Source: Scleromitrula shiraiana (Eukaryota > Ascomycota > Leotiomycetes > Helotiales > Sclerotiniaceae). From it: 64,000 nucleotides of DNA. Of the stretch, positions 59,001-64,000 are shown piece by piece. The first letter of the stretch is position 1, and the number at the start of each line of letters is the position of its first letter. Location of the stretch: NCBI GenBank assembly GCA_028455995.1, contig JABELC010000017.1, positions 161,501 to 225,500 on the forward strand. The letters run 5' to 3'. The notes beneath the pieces were generated by a model, which saw nothing but the letters and a program-made list of their open reading frames with translations, had not been told where the DNA came from and made no database searches. Position numbers and translations under genes: made by a program.

Positions 59001-59637
59001 CAAGCATCTTGTTTCGATCTTGAAGTTCATTGGACAATTCACCAAATCTTATTGCTGATCTCAAATCCGCGTTAACAATTTCTCCATCAACACTTGCTAA
59101 TTTCTCCTCAACCCCAGTCAATCTTTCTTCCAATGATTTGATAGATTCTTGGAGCTTCTTTTGACCATCCAAAATCGATTCAATCTCATCCTCATTGTCA
59201 GGTAAACCCTCAATCAATTGAGTGATGGATTTAAGATGACTTGTTAGAGCTGGTTCCAAAAAAGATTTGATACTTCCAGTCTCTAAAGCAGTTTCGAAAG
59301 ATGATTCGAGATTCAAGGTTGAAGCCTTTAAACCATTCAACTTTTCTTGTTGCCTCGATAAAGCAGCCGTAACAGGATCAATTTGTGATGCAATAACATT
59401 TCTGAATGCATCACTATTGAGTGCTGATAATACAGCTTCTTCAACAGCTTTTTGAAATGGTTCATCTTGATTTTGAGCATATTCTGTCCAAGAATTGACA
59501 GCGGTTGTTGGTCTTGTTGTTCCGGTTGCTGCTGAGGTTGTTGATACACCAGATTGACCAGATTGTGTACGATTCTTTTTCCATCTATTAAGCATGGAAG
59601 CAGTTCTACCAGTTCCATCCTTATCCTTAGTAGACAT
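56002..59637 (-). CDS. 1,211-aa coiled-coil protein of unknown function
   Basis: Intronless ORF of 1,211 aa. The first ~50 residues are basic and Ser/Thr-rich (MLNRWKKNRTQSGQSG). From about 55 to 1,130 it is almost continuous amphipathic helix, rich in Ser/Thr/Leu/Glu, with loose repeats of the type LDxIxxxVSxI/LxxIKSSVSTS (for example SNIITQVTKIEEIVESVSEH). Proline is nearly absent, so it should form a long rod. The C-terminus is Gly-rich (GNGKVPGEHRILGTKKSMGG). No motor, SMC hinge, ATPase or membrane segment is seen. It may be a structural coiled coil of a septum, spindle pole or cell-cortex complex, but that is a guess. Its large size with no intron is unusual for this window. Confidence 0.85.
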   Translation of the reverse strand: MSTKDKDGTGRTASMLNRWKKNRTQSGQSGVSTTSAATGTTRPTTAVNSWTEYAQNQDEPFQKAVEEAVLSALNSDAFRNVIASQIDPVTAALSRQQEKLNGLKASTLNLESSFETALETGSIKSFLEPALTSHLKSITQLIEGLPDNEDEIESILDGQKKLQESIKSLEERLTGVEEKLASVDGEIVNADLRSAIRFGELSNELQDRNKMLGERLWSVEGDLGKKMEAQHRRLVGMFEELGKSNRNVIHKVSSLDMDSSSSQSSKLDEMLNENSQMVDRIEGLRKGLTKLEESQKNIQTSEKGLARNIQEVRDIVSSLNTSSLEAQGRRLDEIERGISNVRKELEAHGTLASLDSKLLSTNTARLSNIITQVTKIEEIVESVSEHVSTPDETTRSNSEKLDALTTTTATIRDTLNGVDAHVKTLNTSQFDIHRDKLNFITSMMTSISETMTNQGASLDNIHRKIEGPLDTTGLETVTSMLHELKSISQSGVESHASLLSTHTAKLDTISHDLSNFHSNDEATLKTITISLERLDHGAATERDSIQGLHSQFEKLGTTLENQDIVLRDIKQSDANAEILGALDNLKSFNENDKRSDQIITELSGMKEFVDLVKADNRKSELKEDTIGKTLSEILAIRETLKQTTSSLASAYDGILSVDTKIKSSEESVCNAIKNLHSAIESDIIDNKSTLVTSINDVSTELEKEMKNLTASLSTSTNVLRSEIKNIDFGPTNNSLDAITRDVQSTYKTSLETAGTVAALPEAFTNIKSHVSSENVSMNMSLDSVSRFVASIDEAIKETGRDLQGNTEMLTNIKSSISTSTDDIRFLIDKQVPLIRQDIKSIDFTQLELAATKNQSSIESIEKAVPEIIQIANDHAEALGNLDYKMKYLIAGDIAKIGKAIEAVDQALSKAALETISAVEGNAIKLSNIRETVLDTFNTVDTLTHTNIPGISFNLETIEKFQRKSDHQTLEKLQANLSSIGSIRNAIEHLSTKMNDNSTILSDIISSFKDNSTFIQSLSTNINNLDSTINQTTTAVRVNAAALSRIDKDVLETGAQIKSVVIEGNQRLSKELDSTLSQLDETTHDNGTRLRGISEFAFPKIENEMKGVQTSLERLMHSNVDGLGRTRDALEVIGARIVGTSRKFDDLVDAVRAGDELDGSGGSYHSKILIGGNGKVPGEHRILGTKKSMGGSNASGTKDNHALSGLRVFNYG

Positions 59638-62600
59638 GATGAGCCGTATAGTGGGGGTTGTGGTATTTTGATGTTGGTGTATTGTTGTACAAAATGGAAT
59701 GTGTTACGAAGTTTCTTGATGATTTCACTTCAGTTGATTAACATTCAAACTCGCCCGATAAAAGAAATAGTCATGATGAGAAGTTTTCCATGAAGTTTGA
59801 GATTTTTGTGGAGGTTATGAATATGAAATAGAAGAAAAATAAAAGAGGTTGGGTGAAATGGATTATTTACCAACTGTTTTGAGAATCAAGATAGGCAGAA
59901 GATGTATAAATGAATATCAATTAGTTTTTTTGTGAAAAGTTCGAAGGAAAAATAATCTTTTTGTGAATGAATTCAATCTCTTAATGTTTTTCTTTACTCT
60001 TTCTCTACTTTTTGACAATTCATATCATTGGAACCGAGTCTTCATATGCCATGTAAAAGCAAAGACCATGTGGCGGTGGACAGTGGAGTTTGAAAAAACA
60101 GAAACCCCTACATCACGAAGTTATGATATGGATATCATCATGTAGGCATGAGACGTGTCAGTCTTAATTTAGTTAGTAAATATCTTGATAAATGATCTAA
60201 AAATGAATTTTGTATGGTTGAATTTGTTGTCATTTAAGTTGATTCATACCCGGGCAAGCCTAATAGAATTTTTAAACAACACATTCATGAAATTATTCGT
60301 CTTCATCAAAAGTTGATGATCTGTAAGTCGACGAGGTTGTATGTAGCTTGAATGTTGTGTGTAGTCGTGTTATGGGTTTTATGGATTCGATTAGAAAACT
60401 TCCCGGGGCTATTCGATTAGTTGATACTCCACTAGATCCACCTATAACCTAGATATAATCAAGGGTTAAACAAAGGCCTAAAAGATACCTGGTATGCCTA
60501 AAGATTTCTTCTAACCAACAGGATCTTTCGGAATCATTGTAGTAATTCAAATTTAGTGGATGACCTTGAAATTTATACATGTTCGCCTTATTTTGATTTG
60601 TACAACTTATAACTGTTGTACATGAACTCCGTTCAAAATATCCCATGATTCTGCCGTGTAATTTATGGGACTGCATCATCAGCATGAAGCATAATGTAAA
60701 TGTAATGTATGCGATACCTATATGTTGGACGGGTATTCCCTTCTTAACATGAACATAGCAAAACGGTTCTTTTGGAATTATTCCTTCTATTGAGATCTAT
60801 ATCATAAGTATAAGTATGAATCATACCCATCAAATGAAGAACCGGAAGAGATTTCCTTTTTGTTCCATTTTGGAAAGAGGTTCATCTATAATAATATATT
60901 TTTCAGCCTTCTCAAATTCTTTACCGTATCGTATTTTATGTACCATTTGACCATTTGTAGTAACCCCTCCGAGTCCTTAAGACTTCTCTTCAAATCCTTG
61001 ATAACTTATCCCACGATCCACCTCACCGCTTTTATTCTTCCCTATTACACATTCTATCTCTATCTCCAGCCTCATTTGTTTCATTCGTCTGCACTTTATC
61101 ACGTATGCCACCTATCTATTGTATCTATAAGGTATAGATCCGCCCGATGGTGTTGAAGTTCTAGGTAAGATCAATACAAATAAAGCCTTGGAAACCTCGG
61201 TCATCGGAAAAGGCCTAACTGAAACTTCAAAATTGAAACCTCGAACAACCAATCATACACTTGTCAGTATCTCATTCGACCAGTTATGATATTTGGGTCG
61301 AAACGAATCATTTATATCGGGCGAAATCATTTTGTACTTCCCTCGAGTTCATCATGTCTCTTAAAGTTCGGACGTTGAAATCATATCCGGATGGTGGCGG
61401 CGGCAATCAAAAATATTCTAACTCAATTCTAATATGAAATTTATGCTTACATTGTGTACTGGTTTTTATTTCTTTTCTCGTTCTATTTTGCCTTGCCCAA
61501 TATATATAAACTTTGGGCGTTAGTGATACCCTTAAAAGAATCGGTATCAACTCTTCGAGGTCATCATTATCTACAAGTCGTCGTTGCAGTTGTTGGTCTC
61601 TCGAAAGATTTTTCTCTCTGACAAATACTCCATAAATGGGATTATCATCATGCTTGATGAAATTTTTTGATTTTATCCACCGAGATGAACCTCATTTGAT
61701 CGAGTGATGGAGACGATGGAGATTCCTACGGATATAAGTTATTATTGTGGAAATATTCTACAGTATCGATAACAGAGATCCACTTGAGATCTCTAGCGTT
61801 TGAGAAAAGGATATGATCTGGGTCTTTTGATCAAAACGATACCCAGATCTGCTCTGAAGCAATGACTGCATACACCACCATGCACAGTGCTGGAGCTTTA
61901 TCTTTCTCAACCAGCCAGAATAAACCATTTATCCATATCTAGCACCTGAAATGTTAGAATTTAGTATGATTCTCTCAGATATCGCGAAATTTTAAGACTA
62001 CCCGGAATTTTATCCTATAAATTCACCAAGCGACAATTACCCTATCGCCGTTACCCTATCGCTGTTAACACTCTTATAAGATATGCGAGTTCGGAAATAC
62101 CCCAATCCCCCGATCCGATCCTGCAGCTGTCAAAATAGTAGGGTTTTGATTTCCGGTTTTGTTTCTTCTATTTCCTAACAAACTGACCTCATATTCCTTC
62201 CTTAAGCGGGTGAAAGTTTGTAGTGTGGCGAGGTAGAATTCATAGGATTATCCCCGATGTTAACATTATATAACAGCATTCGGTCGCAGTAGCGGGAAAT
62301 GTCTCTGTGGTGAGCACATATTCAATGTGTAGTGAATTCGCAAGGAGGAAGCCGATTTCAAATTCCATATTTTCCTCCCCAAAAAGAATTGGACAAAGGA
62401 ATCCCTTATCTATATATTCAGATGTATATTTATATATTTGTATCATTTTGGTGCACTGAAAAACCACATGCTCAGAGTAACCAACTATCGCAAACCCCTA
62501 CTTACTAACAAGTACCATTGGAATCTCGATACCTTATATCAATTTGCGAGCACGACTTACCCGGTACATGCGCGGATAAAGACATCTGTGTACCCGGACA

Positions 62601-62757
62601 CGGATCATGGAACCCCGCATTTTAGTACCACCCTTGTCCGTAAATGTCCGTTCGTCAAGCTTCAAACTTCAAGCTTCAAGCTCTCGAATTCAAAGCTCTC
62701 CGGCGTTCTTTACAAATAAATTGATTCCTTTCCAGAAATATTATCATTCACCCAAAA
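59638..62757. other. 3.1-kb intergenic region, no gene seen
   Basis: AT-rich DNA between divergent genes. It has a perfect-looking 14-bp tandem pair TTACCCTATCGCCG/TTACCCTATCGCTG at 62037-62064 and CTTCAAACTTCAAGCTTCAAG repeats at 62660-62680 just before the nitrilase gene. Minus frame 60449-60685 and plus frame 60860-61156 are open but lack protein-like features. Confidence 0.5.
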
Positions 62758-64000
62758 ATGTCTTCAAAACTTCGATTAGCTGTTTCTCAATCATATACCC
62801 TTTTATCTACATCTGCGACAATCTCGGCCCTCGCAGATACGGTTCAAAAAGCATCCAAGAAATCCATTGATCTAATCCTTTTCCCTGAAGCGTATCTCGG
62901 AGGATATCCACGAACAGCTACATTCGGCGCAGCAGTCGGAGCAAGAGATCCAAATGGTCGTGAACAATTCTTGAGATATTTTAAGGATGCTGTTGATTTA
63001 GGTGATACACCCGAAGGCGCAGGAAATAAATGGGTAAATCGAGAACTTGAGGTTGGGAAAGATGGAAAAAGAGGTGATGGAACAAGAGAAGAATTGGAAA
63101 GGATTGCTAGGGAATCGGGTGTATTCATTGTGACTGGATTAGTGGAGAGGTGTGGTGGTACTCTATATTGTGGTGTCGTATATGTTTGTCCTAAATTAGG
63201 AATGATTGGAAAGAGAAGAAAGGTTATGCCGGTATGCATTTTATTCCTCCAGAACTGCCTCATCGTTTGCGAAGTATGATATCCTAACAATTGATCATTT
63301 TATAGACTGGAAGTGAAAGACTTATTTGGGGTCAAGGACAACCTTCATCATTACGAGCAATTACTACAACGATTCGAGGTACAAAACTCACACTTGCTTC
63401 TGCCATATGTTGGGAAAATTATATGCCATTATTACGACAATCGCTTTATAGTCAAAACGTCAATTTATATCTAGCTCCTACTGCAGATCCAAGAGATACT
63501 TGGTTACCATTAATGCGAACAGTTGCTTGTGAAGGACGCTGTTTTGTATTAAGTGCGAATCAATGTATGACGAGATCGAATCTACCGGACTGGATAATTA
63601 GTGAAAATAAAGGGGATACATCCTCATCTACTGGAAGTCATATAAATCCAAGCTCACCGTTTCCATTACGATTAAGGAGGAAATCCACGATTACAGATGA
63701 TGGGAATGAGATCATATTACCACAAACAGTTGAAGAGGAAGCAATTGAGGAGAATTTTGAAAATCCTAAGAAAAGTCCCGCGGAATTTGTTTCAAGAGGT
63801 GGTTCATGCATTATTTCTCCAATGGGGGAAGTATTAGCAGGGCCAATTTGGGATGATGAGAATGGTTTATTAATTGTTGATGTAGATTTTGAGGATTGCT
63901 TGCGAGGGAGATTGGATTTGGATGTATGTGGAAGTTATTCTAGGTAAGTTGAACGACTTTATGCTCCGTATGTGTAGGGTATTTATTGATAATATATAGG
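62758..64000 (+). CDS. Nitrilase (C-N hydrolase family), 3' end outside the window
   Basis: Exons are 62758-63231 and 63306-63943; a third probably starts at 64000 after ATATATAG (AG + G restores Arg). The catalytic triad is visible: Glu44 in LILFPEAYLGGYP, Lys155 in GKRRKVMPTGSERL across the first splice, and Cys193 in ASAICWENYMPLLR. The PEAYLGGYP and ICWENYMPLLR forms belong to the nitrilase/cyanide-hydratase branch, which hydrolyses nitriles to acids or HCN to formamide. Further family motifs are YLAPTADPRDTWLP and GGSCIISPMGEVLAGP. An insertion of about 60 Ser/Thr/Glu-rich residues lies between SANQC and FVSRGGS. DVCGSYSR marks the usual approach to the C-terminal helix, which is missing. 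Confidence 0.93.

Noticed and set aside
60449..61156. Two frames of 78 and 98 codons in the 3.1-kb spacer
   Set aside because: No codon bias, motifs or splice structure; expected by chance at this length.
1..64000. tRNA, rRNA, CRISPR or intact transposon
   Set aside because: I found no A/B-box pair in a cloverleaf, no spaced repeat array and no transposase or reverse-transcriptase motif; a covariance-model scan would be needed to exclude small RNAs.

Overview
This window looks like nuclear DNA of a filamentous ascomycete. The genes have short GT-AG introns, mostly 45-80 nt, with GTATGT or GTAAGT donors and TACTAAC/CTAAC-type branch sites. The proteins match well-known fungal families: MLH3, class I RNR large subunit, COX18, ALG11, gamma-glutamyltransferase, a CYS3/MetR-type bZIP and CHL4. 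AT-rich, microsatellite-laden intergenic DNA and the protein flavour suggest Leotiomycetes, perhaps Sclerotiniaceae (Botrytis/Sclerotinia-like). That placement is inference; no species can be named from the sequence alone.

Layout. 1-932 (-): 3' truncated unknown gene. 1457-3267 (-): GT32-like glycosyltransferase, two exons. 3844-5268 (-): Ser-rich low-complexity protein. 6673-9693 (+): mismatch-repair protein MLH3. 10098-11452 (-): secreted GH76 mannanase. 11.5-16.2 kb: non-coding DNA with a degenerate repeated motif. 16239-19144 (-): ribonucleotide reductase large subunit, four exons, with MCB/SCB-like boxes upstream. 20290-21249 (-): COX18, divergent from ALG11 (21555-23464, +). 23867-26118 (-): gamma-glutamyltransferase, nine exons. 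26.1-30.9 kb: gene-poor, holding a broken F-box-like pseudogene. 30920-33743 (+): disordered Q/N/S-rich nuclear-type protein. 33840-34278 (-): small frameshifted gene. 34.3-38.9 kb: gene-poor, very pyrimidine-rich. 38891-40828 (-): CYS3/MetR bZIP regulator with a 1.1-kb intron. 40.4-43.4 kb: dense microsatellite cluster. 43372-46660 (-): dynamin-superfamily GTPase (SLIP-GC-like), frameshifted as read. 47912-49387 (+): kinetochore protein CHL4/CENP-N. 49595-50832 (-): TatD-family nuclease. 51109-52184 (-): methyltransferase-like protein. 52966-53443 (-): small frameshifted gene. 54491-54943 (-): orphan open frame. 56002-59637 (-): 1,211-aa coiled-coil protein. 62758 to the right edge (+): nitrilase, 3' truncated.

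The genes do not form a pathway cluster. Most are single-copy housekeeping genes (DNA repair, dNTP synthesis, N-glycosylation, respiratory assembly, sulfur regulation, chromosome segregation) in the scattered order usual for ascomycetes. There is no CRISPR array, no intact transposon, no secondary-metabolite cluster, and no tRNA or rRNA gene that I could recognise.

The most interesting signals are: (i) a ~115-bp tandem duplication across the start of the GH76 gene that leaves a truncated upstream copy of the signal-peptide start as a 15-codon uORF; (ii) a GT32 protein whose DxD region reads GGE; (iii) an MLH3 with a rewritten GFRGEAL-like segment; (iv) three genes each broken by one apparent single-base frameshift; (v) a repeated switch from C-rich to G-rich coding strand inside several genes; and (vi) a microsatellite cluster around the bZIP regulator, part of it inside its unusually long intron.
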